A DNA stretch of 64,000 nucleotides from Prorocentrum cordatum (GCA_963575745.1 CAUYUJ010009591.1:407414-471413), one strand, 5' to 3'. Shown: positions 20,498 to 30,997, numbered from the stretch's first letter. The notes: generated from the sequence alone by a model not told the origin. Translations and numbers: made by a program.

Positions 20498-20779
20498 CGT
20501 CTTCCAAAAGGCAAGCTACTCGGTGCTGCCTGCTCGCGACGGTGGTCCTGCAGGCGCTGCTAGCTTGGTGGCGAGCTGTGGCGCCCACCCCCGACGGTGG
20601 TGAGCAGGCCGAGCAGGGTCGCCGTGCTTAGAAAGATGCAGCGCCTCCGCTGCAAGGGAGACAGTGCGTGCTGCCTGGGCATTGCAGTAGAGGTAAAGAC
20701 AGCTGCGGTGTTGCACTTTGGCCCTGGGGCTTGTTCGACCAGTCCCTTGGCACTCTGGACGAAAGCGGCCCGCGGAAGC

Positions 20780-21560
20780 GCCGGCCCCTGGAACCCAAGC
20801 GGGAGCGGCGGGGGTTCGACCAACACCTGCATTTGCTTGGAGACGCACTGCTTGCGGAGCTTGCCTATGAGGCCGATGTGCGGCTGAGCCCAAGGCCCGT
20901 GCTAATCGTACTCAAGAGAGAGATCTTCGAGGATGGGGCCTAGAGACCAAGAGGTAGTCGATCACCCTCTTCCCGCATTGCCTCTGGGCCCCTTGGGGTA
21001 ACACGAACGCGGCCCCCAGGTAGTTTTCGATATCCGAAGTCCTGACCTGGTCGACCTCCATGTTCCAATCGGCAGCCCAGATGAAAGGAATGCCCAGGGC
21101 CAGAATCTTACAGGATATAATATCCTCCATCATTTCCATATTTGATCCAGCGAGGCCCTCCCCTTCGGCAAAGTAGGCTGAAATAAACAGGATGCTCGCC
21201 CCGTGAATGCGGAGCTCCCTGGCGGCCCACTGCCCCTGGCCCTGTGCTGGAGTGGACCACTCAGTTTGCCGAAGGCGGAGGGGGCGGGAGGCAAGGTGGG
21301 AAAGAGATCATAACCCACGTGCCTCCCTGCCCAAGCTGGCCTCCTACTTCAGTGGCTCGAGCTTCACGGCCTTCCACCTGCCAGTGGTCTCGCCGAAGAT
21401 GTCGAGCAGCTGCGTGATATTGCCCCCCCCCGAAGATGAGTCTCTGCTCCCATCTGGATGTGGATATGGTGCTCGTGCCGAAGCCCCCCGATATACTCCT
21501 GGCCCAGGTCGGCCCACTTGGTGTAGCTGCTGAAAAAGAAGTTAACGTCATTCGTCTTCG
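20780..21560 (-). pseudogene. LINE AP-type endonuclease, frameshifted
   Basis: Successive minus frames read FFFSSYTKWADLGQEYIGGL and MGAETHLRGG (E.HL metal-binding Glu), SILFISAYFAEGEGLAGSN, FIWAADWNMEVDQV (the GDfN motif as ADWN) and GKRVIDYLLVSR (IDYvlvs), then PHIGLIGKLRKQCVSKQMQV, corresponding to the SPHkPv region. At least two shifts separate these pieces. Confidence 0.7.
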
Positions 21561-21894
21561 CATGTTTCGGGTGTCCGTACTGCTTGAGCTCCCCTGGCTG
21601 CGGGGCCTGAGGTACTCCCACTCGGTTGTTCCCCAGGAGTGCCTGACTGTCGGGCTCCACCTCCTGGGTCTCCGACTGCTTGGGTTCGGGTTGGTCGTCT
21701 TCTCGCATGATTGCTGGCCATCCACCCTGGATCTCATGTTGATCCTCGAGCTGGTCGAATAGATCACCCGCGTCATCCATGTTGGTCCTCCTGCGCTTGC
21801 CATCCGTTTCCTTCGGCGGCGCAGTGTTATCGGTTGGCGTTATGTTAGCTGTAGGTGGAGGCGCTTTCTCGACATCTGGGCTGGCATCCCCAGC

Positions 21895-22035
21895 TGCCTC
21901 CGACGGTCGGTACCCCCTGGCCCCACTGCTGCGCTGGTCTGGCAACGCTGAGCAGTGCGTGCCGACGGCTCCTGCCGACGGTCGGTACCCTCTGGCGTCA
22001 CCCTGGTCAGCTGGTGGGGCTGGGCAGTGCGCGCC
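21895..22035. repeat. ~65-bp imperfect tandem duplication in the LINE
   Basis: CGACGGTCGGTACCC..TGG recurs at ~21902 and ~21976, each followed by GAGCAGTGCG or GGGCAGTGCG. In the LINE frame it repeats ARGYRPS. Confidence 0.7.
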
Positions 22036-22440
22036 GTCGGGGGCCGAGGTGCCCGATGAGGAACCAGCCGCCCCCTGCGGCGATGTCCTCCGCATCTGTG
22101 TTGGTCGTGCCCCCATCCCCAAGGAGCGGGCCAGATGGGGGAGGTGCGTAGGAACTTCGTGTGGCGACCTCTGCGACCCCATTGGGGTCGTGAGTGCACC
22201 GCTCGTCAAGGATGGACCAGTCGACGACCTGGTGCAGCCCGAGGTTGGTCCCGTGAGTGTCGTAGAGTAGGCCTTCCCCCATCTGCGGCGACGTGGGGGC
22301 CCTTATCTGGTGTTAGTATGTCCTGTTGGGTATTCTCATTCCCCCTGTATGAATGAGCCGTACCTTCTCCAAAAGTGTGGGTCTGATCATGCTGTGGGTA
22401 GTGCCGGGCCCCTGGGCACTGCGCATCATCAGCCTCTGGC

Positions 22441-23562
22441 TCATAGTAGTAGTAGCTGGGGTGCTCTAGGAAGCGCACCCGACGTGTCCTTGCAGGTGGC
22501 GCTGGCTGCGCGCTGCCCGCGCTGCTTGGCGCCACTGCCCTTGCTGGCGCCCTTGCCCGCCAGAGCGGCTGCAGCCCGTTCCTCGGCGTTGGGCTGGGGC
22601 TGGGAGGTGGCGTCGGTGGCGACTGTTGCCCCTGAGGGGGCCCCTGGGGCGGCGGCGGGCTCGGCGCGTGGGTGGCCCCCTGAGGCCTGAGCTCCGTCGT
22701 CGCCGCCTGCAGCGCCAGCAGCGCGGCCCCCAGGAGGAGCAGACTCTGCACGGGGCCGCTTGGCCTGGAGCCTCTGCTCCTGCGCCTCGTGGGCGGCCCC
22801 GGCGGCGTCGCACTTCTGCCTGGCTTCCTGGAAGAGCTGGGCGGCGACGTTTTGCATGGAGGCCTTGAGCTCTTCCTTGCGCCTGGCAATCTCGGATTCG
22901 TCTTCTGCTCCCAACTCGTATTCACCTCCCATGTCGAACATCCCGCCGTCGTCGAAGAGGTCCTCGGCCTTGAGCTGCCCCTCGAGGAGGGCCTGGAGGT
23001 TGAGCTTGGCAGGGGCGGTGGTGGGTCCTTTGGCCCCGACTGTGGCCTGGTACTCCTCCTCGAGAACGGCCTTGTAGGCGTTCTCCGCATCTGTGAGGTC
23101 GCTAACCAGCGCGTGAACGAGTTCAGCCTGCACAGTAGTCTGCTTCTGGGGGTTGGCCAGAGTGTCCGTGGCTGCGTTGAGCTTCTTCTCGATCGCAGAG
23201 ACCTTCCGCTGGGCTTGTGCAGCTCGCTGGTGGACGGGGCGGACCACGCTGGCCTTGTCCAGCTCCGCCTGGTGCTTGGCCGCCGTGGTGGTGTCGCCCA
23301 TCTGAGCGGCAATGTCCACCAGCTTCTGGAGGTCGGCTGGCGAGACTTGGGAAGTGGCTCCTGCTGCACGTCCCTGGCTCCGAGTCCACCGGTTGGTGCC
23401 TTCGCCCCCTTTCCCGTCAGCCCATGGCGTAAGTGCAGTGTCGGGATCCTGGCGTGGTCGGCGACTGTGTTTGCACCAGGTCCAGTGCAGGAGGTTCTGG
23501 CCGCACCCGCACATGCTGCACTTCCACCTCCCGTCAGCATGTCGGCCATGGGACATAGGCAC
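22441..23562 (-). CDS. LINE ORF1-like protein
   Basis: A 373-codon frame. The N-terminus has WKCSMCGCGQNLLHWTWCKH, a small Zn-finger-like arrangement (W.C..C.....N.......C). Then comes a long Ala/Glu/Gln/Lys-rich region (LQKLVDIAAQMGDTTTAAKH, VSAIEKKLNAATDTLA), likely coiled coil, and an Ala/Gly/Pro-rich tail. This is the usual look of the first ORF of dinoflagellate LINEs, thought to bind the element RNA. The start is chosen at 23562 because the DinoSL relict ends ~150 nt upstream, leaving a normal 5' UTR. The frame itself has no break. Confidence 0.6.
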   Translation of the reverse strand: MPMSHGRHADGRWKCSMCGCGQNLLHWTWCKHSRRPRQDPDTALTPWADGKGGEGTNRWTRSQGRAAGATSQVSPADLQKLVDIAAQMGDTTTAAKHQAELDKASVVRPVHQRAAQAQRKVSAIEKKLNAATDTLANPQKQTTVQAELVHALVSDLTDAENAYKAVLEEEYQATVGAKGPTTAPAKLNLQALLEGQLKAEDLFDDGGMFDMGGEYELGAEDESEIARRKEELKASMQNVAAQLFQEARQKCDAAGAAHEAQEQRLQAKRPRAESAPPGGRAAGAAGGDDGAQASGGHPRAEPAAAPGAPSGATVATDATSQPQPNAEERAAAALAGKGASKGSGAKQRGQRAASATCKDTSGALPRAPQLLLL

Positions 23563-23716
23563 GGGTCTGGTGGCGAGAGACGCACTGCGAAAGCTGTGCT
23601 CCTCCGAGCACGGTGCCGCGGGACGAGCCCCAAGCCGTCTGAGCCAGACCAGCTACGGAGGGGTCCAAAGCTAATCGCTGATTCTCGGGCGTCTATAGCC
23701 CTTCACAACGTTTAGC

Positions 23717-23733
23717 CTTGAGCCAAAATGGCT
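23717..23733 (-). other. relict dinoflagellate spliced-leader sequence
   Basis: On the minus strand 23733-23717 reads AGCCATTTTGGCTCAAG. This equals the last 17 of the 22 nt of the conserved DinoSL (CCGTAGCCATTTTGGCTCAAG plus a variable first base). It lies at the 5' end of the LINE, ~155 nt before its ORF1. SL relicts in the genome are the known signature of retroposed trans-spliced mRNAs. Confidence 0.85.
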
Positions 23734-23790
23734 CCTCCTCCTCCTCCTCCTCCTCCTCCTCCTCCTCCTCCTCCTCCTACTCCTCCTCTC
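23731..23790. repeat. (CCT)n at the LINE 5' end
   Basis: About 55 bp of CCT triplets touching the spliced-leader relict. The same triplet occurs at the other end of the LINE (16836-16914). Confidence 0.93.
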
Positions 23791-24149
23791 TCCAAACCGA
23801 GGACATGCTTAACTCTTCATCTGTCTACTCAGCCAGGTGATAGATTCGATCCCGTTTTCGATTATACAGTTCCCATCATAGTGCGGTATGCCGCCGTCTT
23901 TGGGGACGGGAAGATTGCGCCCAGCCGCTTGCACCGCGCGTGGTGCAAGATCAAGGTCTCTTTGATAACCGTGCTTCGTGTGCTGGCGCCCGAGGGCCGA
24001 TGTATGCCGTTTGGTTGTCCTTGCTCCGGGTAGGGTGGGGCATGGCCTCTCCCACCGTTCTCCGCTCGGACCAAGGGGAGTTGGTTGACCTCCTCAAGTT
24101 TGGACCATGCGAATGTGCGCAGGTTTGTTGAGGGAGGGATTCGCCGATG

Positions 24150-25290
24150 GCAGGCGGCACGAATCTTGGAGCACCTCCCTACCGGTTCGCAGGCGTCGTG
24201 TTGGAGGCGGGCCAGGCGCCGCTCGGTGCTCAAAATACGCGACGCGAGCAGGAGGGGAGCTCTGAGGACACTCTGGACCGCTGGCGTGTGGGCGCCAGTC
24301 CGTCTACATTCTATCCAGCTCCGTTCGGCTCCCGAATGCTTTGTCTGCCGCCAGCGCCCGCGGACCGAGGCCCACCCGCGGTTTGGGTGCCCCTGCGGTC
24401 TCAGACGTTCCCGGAGACGAGCGGCCGCCCGATGCTGTCCTGGAGCGTCGGCAGGCCACGGTTTCGAATCTCAGCAGCGCGCTCGACGGAATCGATGCCT
24501 TGTGCCTTAGCCATGGGATGCCGCCCCTGCCGCCTTGTCCCGCTGCTCCTGCGAACTCGCACCCAGCTCTTAGGTGGGGGGATCGGCGCGGAGTGTGGGG
24601 GCGAAAGGTGTACACGGACGGGTCTGGGTTAGTTTCCTCGCTCCCAGGTCTCATTCGATGCGGTTGGGCTGTCATGGAGTTCGACGCATTGGGGATCATC
24701 CTCCGAGCAGTTTTTGGGAGCGCTTCCAGGCCCAGATCAAATTGTCTCCCCACGAGTTCATGGTTTGCGACCTGCTTTCTGAAGGTCGTTGCCGTGCCTG
24801 CAACCGTTGGGCTCGTGCCCCTGCCTCCTTGAAGGCGCTGCGCGCGCGTCCCGGCGCGCCCTCTCCCTTGCAGAGCGCCTCGGCGGCCGGGCACTTCAAT
24901 CTCACTCCGGAGTCCTACTGCCACCCCTCGGCCGCAGTTGCCGAAGCCGTGCGTGTTGCCCGTGACCTCGAGGACGCCTCCAGCCTCGAGGATGGGCGCG
25001 TGGAGGGGGAGCGGGCTGATGTTGCCGTCGGGGGGTTCGACGAGGAGGTGGATGTGTACACGGAACTGGGCCACGAAGCCGAGAGGTTCGGCTCGGTGGT
25101 CATTTGTCTTGCGTGTGGCGCCTATTCCGTAGCCGGCGGCCGCAACAAGAAGTTGCAGCAAGCCAGATGCAACGGGCACTCGGACGTCTCGTCCGCTCGC
25201 GCCAGCAAGGAAATGCATAGTTCTCATGCGCTGCGCGGTCTTCTCGCACCGGTGCCTCTTGCTCCTAGTGCCACCTTCGACGCCTAGTCC
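24150..25290 (+). pseudogene. LINE 3' fragment A (plus strand)
   Basis: The frame gives a knuckle APECFVCRQRPRTEAHPRFG (C-X2-C..H..C, ~24335). It then gives VYTDGSGLVSSLPGL and IRCGWAVMEFDALG (~24610-24700), the start of RNase H (TDGS with the first Asp). Then a jump leads to EEVDVYTELGHEAERF and SVVICLACGAYSVAGGRNKK LQQARC (~25030-25170), the C-terminal zinc tail. The middle of RNase H is missing. It belongs to a LINE different in sequence from 16915-23733. Confidence 0.6.
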
Positions 25291-25436
25291 CCTCTGTCGG
25301 CTTGGCCGATGAGGTGGGGGCACGGCTGTTGAGGAAGAGTTGTGCGTTGCAGCGAGTTCCATGCCCTGCAGTGCAGCTTCTGTGTTTCATGCTGCTGGGG
25401 CGGGTCCGTTAGTTCGGACTCGCGGTCGCTCGATGC

Positions 25437-25777
25437 CTCCTCCTCCTCCTCCTCCTCCTACTCCTCCTTCTGCTCCTCCTCCTCCTCCTCCTCCTCCGAC
25501 CGCCATGACCCACCCTGTTTTCCAGGAGCCTTCGGAAGCTGATGGGTCGCGTTCCCTGGGGTCCACTCCTCTTTCGGCGCTTTCGGTGCCCGAAGGTTCC
25601 ATCGAACCTTTGGTGGTTTGGGTGACGGCTCTGGAGGGCGTTTTCCGCCGAGCCGAGGCGGAGTCGTTGCAGTTCGGCCGTTGTCGCCATCAGGGGAACC
25701 TGTGGAGAAATGGGGGACAGTCGGGGGCGATTCTTGGTTATTGTGGAGGCCTTATCGCCGGTGCCGCCGAGCCAGAA

Positions 25778-25822
<45 letters not shown>

Positions 25823-26035
25823 CATGACGACAACGACAACGACGAGCTGATGGCCCTGCCACAAGCTCGGGACATGGGGCGGGCGGTGGAAGGAGGAGGA
25901 GGAGGAGGCAGAGGAGGAGGAGGCGGAGGAGGAGGAGGAGGAGGCGGAGGAGGAGGAGGAGGAAGGGGAGAAGAAGGGGAGGAGGAGGAGGAGGAGGAGG
26001 AGGAGGAGGAGGAGGAGAAGGAGGAGGATATATCC
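25437..26035. repeat. CCT, GAC and GGA microsatellites
   Basis: (CCT)n ~25437-25500, (GAC)n ~25780-25835, (GGA)n ~25885-26030. Between 25505 and 25775 an open frame reads MTHPVFQEPSEADG and SIEPLVVWVTALEGVFRRAE. It is protein-like but unrecognised and may be retroelement or exon remains. Confidence 0.75.
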
Positions 26036-26305
26036 GTAAGGGCTTCGCCCCCTGCCGCCGGCCCCCTCTCTCGGAGAATGGGCCATGGAAGAGCTAAGTC
26101 ATGAGGCCTTGGCGCTGTCGTGAAGCAGTATCGAAACTTCATGCGAAGCCGATTCGCAATCAGCAAAACCAACTGATCACAAGAGGGGTTACCACACCTG
26201 GCGATTGGTAAGACGTGTATGGTGGTTGGTTACCACACCTTGCGATTAAAGGGTCGAGGGAGTTCTCGCAGTTTGGGTTACCACGCCTTGCGATGGATGT
26301 GCGTG

Positions 26306-27190
26306 AAGGGTGGCACCGAATTTCAGAAATGTGGCAAATCCCGTGTGTGTTTTGGACCCTGACCCCGCGGATCTGCGTAAGGGGTGGCGCCGAATTTCAG
26401 AAATGTGGCAAATCCCATGTGTTTTTGGACCCTGACCCGGCGGATCTGCGTGAGGGGTGGCACCGAATGTCAGAAATGTGGCAAATTCAGTGTTTTTTGA
26501 CCCTGACCCCGCGGATCTGCGCGAGGGGTGGCACCGAATTTCAGAAATGTGGCAAATCCCCTGTGTTTTTGCACCCTGACCCCGCGGATCTGCGTGAGGG
26601 GTGGCACCGAATTTGAGAAATTTAGCAAATCCCCTGTGTTTTTTTACCCTGACCCCGCGGATCTGCGTGAGGGGTGGCACCGAATTTCAGAAATGTGGCA
26701 AATTCCCGGTGTTTTTTTACCCTGACCCCGCGGATCTGCGTGAGGGGTGGCACCGAATTTCAGAAATGTGTCAGATCCCCTGTGTTTTTGGACCCTGACC
26801 CCGCGGATCTGCGTGAGGGGTGGCGCAGAATTTCAGAAATGTGGCAAATCCCCTGTGTTTTTTGACCCTGACCCCGCGGATCTGCGCGAGGGGTGGCACC
26901 GAATTTCAGAAATGTGGCAAATCCCCTGTGTTTTTGGACCTGACCCCGCGGATCTGCGTGAGGGGTGGCACCGAATTTCAGAAATGTGGCAAATCCCCTG
27001 TGTTTTTTTACCCTGACCCTGCGGATCTGCGTGAGGGGCGGCACCGAATTTCAGAAATGTGGCAAATTCCCGGTGTTTTTGGACCCTGACCCCGCGGATC
27101 TGCGTGAGGGGTGGCACCGAATTTCAGAAATGTGGCAACTCCCCTGTGGGTTTTTGGACCCTGACCCGCGGATCTGCGTGAGGGGTGGCG
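26306..27190. repeat. 73-bp tandem array, about 12 units
   Basis: The unit contains GGTGGCACCGAATTTCAGAA, ATGTGGCAAATCCCCTGTG, TTTTTGGACCCTGACCCCGC and GGATCTGCGTGAGG. Units differ by a few substitutions and by the length of a T run. Since 73 is not a multiple of 3, successive units rotate the reading frame and give a ladder of ~65-95-codon ORFs offset by 73 bp. These are not genes. A looser repeat (GGTTACCACACCTTGCGAT) precedes it at 26185-26295. Confidence 0.95.
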
Positions 27191-27274
27191 ATTTCGAGCC
27201 CCCCCAGCAATTCAGACAACGCGCCCAGGGGACGCTAAAAAGCCGGTTTGGGCCTCTCCCCCCTCGCGCGGTCA

Positions 27275-27350
27275 ATCAACCAGTTACAGTAACCAGCAAG
27301 AAGGAGAACTATCAACTAGTTACAGTAACCAGCAAGAAGCAGAACTGTAA
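27275..27350. repeat. 33-bp direct repeat
   Basis: AGTTACAGTAACCAGCAAGA recurs at ~27283 and ~27316, each followed by AG.AGAACT. Confidence 0.85.
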
Positions 27351-27410
27351 CACTGGAAACTACAAGCTACAACTGGTACAGGAGGCTGCGAACCCCGCGC
27401 CTACAGCCTG

Positions 27411-28330
27411 GTGGCCCCACAAGGGGGCCGGCGGATTTCGCTAGGCAGAGTCCAGACGGTTCCAAGATCCGAGCTTTTAACGTTCGCCTTGTGCCTGGAG
27501 GGCACCTCCGGGCATGTGCACTGCGTCACGCATCATCATCCGCTCCTTATTACGTGGGAGAGGGGTCGGTTGGATTCGTCGCTGGGGGGTCGTAACGAGC
27601 ACATCTGGCTTCGAATTCGCACCGCGCGTCGCGCCCGCGGTCCTGGTGATGTTACCCTCGAGTGGGCACCGTCACATCTTGATTGGGACGGTGCGGAGCT
27701 GTCGGAGCATCAGAAGTCTGTCCGTGCTGGTAATGGTACTGCTGATCAAGCGGCTTCGGAAACTGCAGGGCGCTCCTGGGCCATGTCAGTTTGTGTCGAG
27801 CCTCGCACCGATGTTTGGGATGCACAGTCTGCGTTGATTCGTCGGAGAACCCGTCGGGCTCTAGTCGATGCGTCTGAGGCTGACCCCCGCAGAGGCCGCG
27901 CCGAAGACGCTTCATTTGATAGAGCTAGGCGAGGCTCTGCTCCTGATCGTGATCGTGTCGGTTGCTCACGGGACCGATTTTCGGTGCACCGATTGCGAGC
28001 TTCTTGACTCTCGGGTCGGCCTTACAGACGCTTGTCAGGCGCCTTGCACCGCGGCCGTCGGGGTTGACCCGTGCCCGTCCGAGGTCGTTGTGTCGGTCCA
28101 GGGGCCCGGCGCGGTTGGGGGCGCGGCAGTGCATCCTTCCCACGCCCTGGCCTGTTGGGACCTGCGTGGCAGGTCTCTGCCAGACGTGCGGGCGTACTGC
28201 GACGCTGGACGGGCGGCAGAAGGTTTGCGAAGCCCCCTCCAGGAGGGGTCTCGAGCGTTGGAGCCGCATCCGCTTGGGCATCTTCCCCTCTCATGCTCAG
28301 GAGGGGAAAAAACACACAGACACAATTAAT
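27411..28330 (+). pseudogene. LINE 3' fragment B (plus strand)
   Basis: The frame from ~27440 reads LGRVQTVPRSELLTFALCLE, HVHCVTHHHPLLITWERG, HIWLRIRTARRARGPGDVTL, EWAPSHLDWDGAEL and RAGNGTADQAASETAGR. This is the second half of a LINE RNase H (vQTvpRSEl; WvpSHl; gN..AD..A). After a frameshift the zinc tail follows (LCQTCGRTATLDGRQKVC, ~28165-28230). It could be the half that fragment A lacks, split off by rearrangement, or a second copy. Confidence 0.62.
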
Positions 28331-29059
28331 CGTCGATTCCCAGGAAAATATTGGAAAATATGGGAAGCGGGGGGGAAGACAGAAACCCCGAAAATATAGG
28401 AAAATAATGGGAATCTGTTTATTTGTGTGTATTTATTTGTGTGTCCTGGGGCCCCTTCACATGCGGGGCCCCCTGAGGCAGTCTCGAGGCCCCGCGAGGC
28501 CCGAGTGTTGGCCTCGGCTCAGCAGCAGTCGCTTGCCGCCGTTCTCGGGATCGGCCATCTCGGAGCCCTTCCCGTCCCGCAGTCTGGTGGGAGTGCAGGG
28601 GCTGGGGGACTGGGATCCGGGTCGCGCCTGTCCCCTCCTCCTCTGCCGCACGCCGTAGTTGCCAAAGCGTTCCAAAACGTTCTTTCACCCCCACTCCCTT
28701 GAGATCCGCATGTTTCGAAAAGGCTGCCACACAGCGAAAGATCACAACCTGGGCCCTGGACCCCATCTCCCTGCGTCATCTCTCGCGCTGGATCGAGCTC
28801 TGTGATGGCCCCCGGGCCCGACACCCGGCGAAAAAACGCCCTGTGCGACAGAAATCACAACGCCCAGATCTCAGGGTCCCCTGCTCCCTCCCCTTCCCCT
28901 CGCCCTCCCGGCGCCCCCACCCCGGCCCCGCCCGAGGAGGGCGCCCCCTCCCCCTCCCCTCGCTCTCCTGGCGCCCTCCCCCTCCTGTCCCCTTCCTCGT
29001 CCTTTCTGCTCCTCCCCTTGTGGTTTCTTCCTCGCTTGCTGGGCATCCGCCCCGCCCAA
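28331..29059. other. no supported gene
   Basis: A short AT-rich stretch (28335-28445) with GGAAAATA-type motifs, then GC-rich DNA with conflicting frames and a family E-like segment (~28440-28520). Confidence 0.4.
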
Positions 29060-29062
29060 GGA

Positions 29063-29184
29063 TGCCGCACAACTGCCCCCCGCTCTTCCTGGAGTGCGGA
29101 GGCACCCGGGCGGCCCTCCTCGCCGCCGACGGCGGCGCGGAGCCCCTGCCGCCAGCGTACCTGGACGACGGCCTTGAGGGGCAA
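29063..29184 (+). CDS. candidate exon of unknown protein
   Basis: AG at 29062-29063 precedes a frame encoding MPHNCPPLFLECGGTRAALL, then AADGGAEPLPPAYLDDGLEG. Composition is protein-like, without the bias of the neighbouring Pro/Ser-rich frames. It is followed at once by fold-back element G1, the family that forms a proven-looking intron at 56213-56387, so the exon may end just before it, possibly at a GC donor near 29184. No family recognised. Confidence 0.4.
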
Positions 29185-29218
29185 CGCCAGGGGGGTGATC
29201 GTTCCTCCTCTCTCTTCT

Positions 29219-29411
29219 CCCGAAGAAGAGAAACGGCACAAGCATAAACTGTTGGCGCTCCGCGCGGATTTCTGGGATCTGCGCTGAACCCCCCTGGCGG
29301 CGCCTCCGGCGCCGCCCCTGGCGCGCTGCGCGCGCCAGGGAGGAGGGTCCAGCTCAGATCCGAGAAATCCACGCGGACAGTCAAAAGTTTATGTTTATGC
29401 AGTTGTGTTTC
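29219..29411 (+). mobile_element. fold-back element, family G copy 1
   Basis: Left end CGAAGAAGAGAAACGGCACA then CATAAACTGTTGGCGCTCCG; right end CGCGGACAGTCAAAAGTTTA then TGTTTATGCAGTTGTGTTTC. The arms are imperfect inverted repeats around a core CTGGCGGCGCCTCCGGCGCC. Confidence 0.72.
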
Positions 29412-29439
29412 ATTCTATTCTTGGGATTGTTCGAATACT

Positions 29440-29740
29440 TTCGAAAATTATCCGAAAGCTTTCGGTGCCGAGGGTGGTTTCCATCAGCTTCGCCTCATCG
29501 AAAGCGTTCCACGGGTGCCCGAATCGTCCCGAACGGCCGCTGGAGAACCGAGCTATGCCCCGAAAGCCGGACGACTGGCTCGTTTCTAGATTCCCGGGCA
29601 TCGTCGTTGTTTTTCGGCGGTTTTGTGTTGTCTAGCCTCGGGGTGTTCTCCAGCGGCTGCGCCTCGCCGAGGGCGCTCGGGGGGTGCCCGAGTCATTCCA
29701 AACCGCCGACCGAGGAGCCGAGCGGTGACCCGAGAAGCAC
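29440..29740 (+). repeat. two tandem family K copies
   Basis: First copy ~29470-29570 (CATCAGCTTCGCCTCATCGA, CCCGAATCGTCCCGAACGGC); second ~29633-29740 (CTCCAGCGGCTGCGCCTCGC, GGGGGGTGCCCGAGTC). Confidence 0.65.
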
Positions 29741-29819
29741 GGGGCGGGGGGGGGGGGAACTGGCGCAGCGGGGGGCGCATCTGATGGGCTTGTTTTCCAC
29801 CACCACCACCATAAGTTGG

Positions 29820-29930
29820 AGGGGAGAAGGAGGTGGAGGATGAGGATGGGGAGGAGGAGGAGGAGGAGGAGGGGAGGAGGAGGAGGAGGAGGAGGAGGAG
29901 GAGGAGGAGGAGGAGGAGGAGGACCCCCTC
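29820..29930. repeat. (GGA)n microsatellite
   Basis: Almost pure GGA triplets; flanking ACCACCACCA and GGTGGTGGTGG are mutually inverted, so the tract sits in a hairpin. Confidence 0.9.
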
Positions 29931-30289
29931 CCCTACAACTTACGGTGGTGGTGGTGGTGGAAAACAGGCCCATCAGCATCGACCCCCGATCGCCCCTTCA
30001 TCGCCAAGAAGAGCCCAATGGCCCCAGCCCGCCCAGGAGCGCCTGGATGTGGCATCCGGGGCCGCTCGCCGACCCGGCGCCGCCTTTCCTCCCCCGCGCC
30101 CCCCGCGGCAGCGTTGCTGCTGTTACCGTATAGGGGGCAGTCTGGTTGATCCATCGTTTGGTCCGGCGCCGTCGTGGCGGGGGCTCTTTGCAATCTCATT
30201 GGGGTGCCCTCGTGTTCGTGCTGCTCGAGGTGGGCCTCGTCGTAGATTCCTGGCGATGATCTGTACATTTACTGTGTACATATATCTAT

Positions 30290-30329
30290 ACATAGATGCA
30301 TACATGCATACACGCATGCATACACACAT

Positions 30330-30371
<42 letters not shown>

Positions 30372-30384
30372 GGACGGACGGACG

Positions 30385-30424
<40 letters not shown>

Positions 30425-30895
30425 GGCATACACACATGCGTGCACACATATATGCATGCACATATACATATATACAAAATACCTACCTACATACATACAT
30501 GCATACATTCATGCATACATGCACGCATGCATACATACACACACATACATGCATACATGCCTCAATACATGCATGCATACATACATACGTACGTACTTAT
30601 ATACATACCTCAATCACTGTCTACAGTCATACAAACATACATGCATACACGCATCCATACATACATACACACAAACATGCTTACATCCATACAGATGCAC
30701 CTGCGTGCATACATACATGCATATCTACATACATACACACATACATACATACATGCATGCATGCATGCATGCATGCATGCATACATACATACATACATAC
30801 ACATACACATACCTATATACCCAAGACCGAACTACCTGCCTACATACAAGCATACATACACATGTATACACACATACACACATTCACAAATGTAT
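30290..30895. repeat. (CAGA)n/(GGAC)n and CATA-type microsatellite
   Basis: A pure CAGA tetramer run at ~30330-30424 includes a GGAC block. Imperfect ACATGCATACATACAT repeats follow to ~30895. Thr/His/Tyr-rich frames here are low complexity. Confidence 0.95.
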
Positions 30896-30997
30896 ACGTA
30901 AAGTCTGCAGGTTGGCTAATGCCTCGCTTTGGTGCTCGTCTTTGTCACGGTGGTGGCGCCCGCAGAGCAGAGGTGAAGTGGCCTTGTTGCGTGTAGC

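Larger units (their letters stand above)
16915..23733 (-). mobile_element. nearly complete dinoflagellate LINE
   Basis: About 6.8 kb on the minus strand. In 5'-3' order: a spliced-leader relict (23733-23717), an ORF1-like protein (23562-22441), a low-complexity linker, an AP-endonuclease domain (~21560-20870), a linker, reverse transcriptase (19819-~18890), thumb with zinc knuckle, RNase H (to ~17480) and a C-terminal zinc motif (to 16981). Homologous stretches recur in several frames with a few frameshifts and one internal stop. (AGG)n flanks both ends on the element strand. The layout and motifs fit the RNase H-bearing LINEs of dinoflagellates. Too damaged to be active unless the breaks are sequencing errors. 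Confidence 0.85.

Noticed and set aside
22206-23633. 475-codon minus-strand frame overlapping LINE ORF1
   Set aside because: Arg/Pro/Ser-rich alternative frame; the overlapping 373-codon frame has the zinc-finger-like and coiled-coil features expected of ORF1.
23717-23733. A genuine DinoSL RNA gene
   Set aside because: Only the last 17 nt of the leader are present; there is no following GT donor or SL RNA body, and the LINE 5' UTR follows directly, so it is a relict.
24304-25362. 352-codon minus-strand frame
   Set aside because: Antisense shadow of the plus-strand LINE fragment, whose plus frames contain recognisable TDGS and zinc motifs.
26215-27444. Series of overlapping ORFs, and possible CRISPR-like regularity
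   Set aside because: Units are contiguous 73-bp satellite copies with no unique spacers and rotating frames; a nuclear eukaryotic context also excludes CRISPR.
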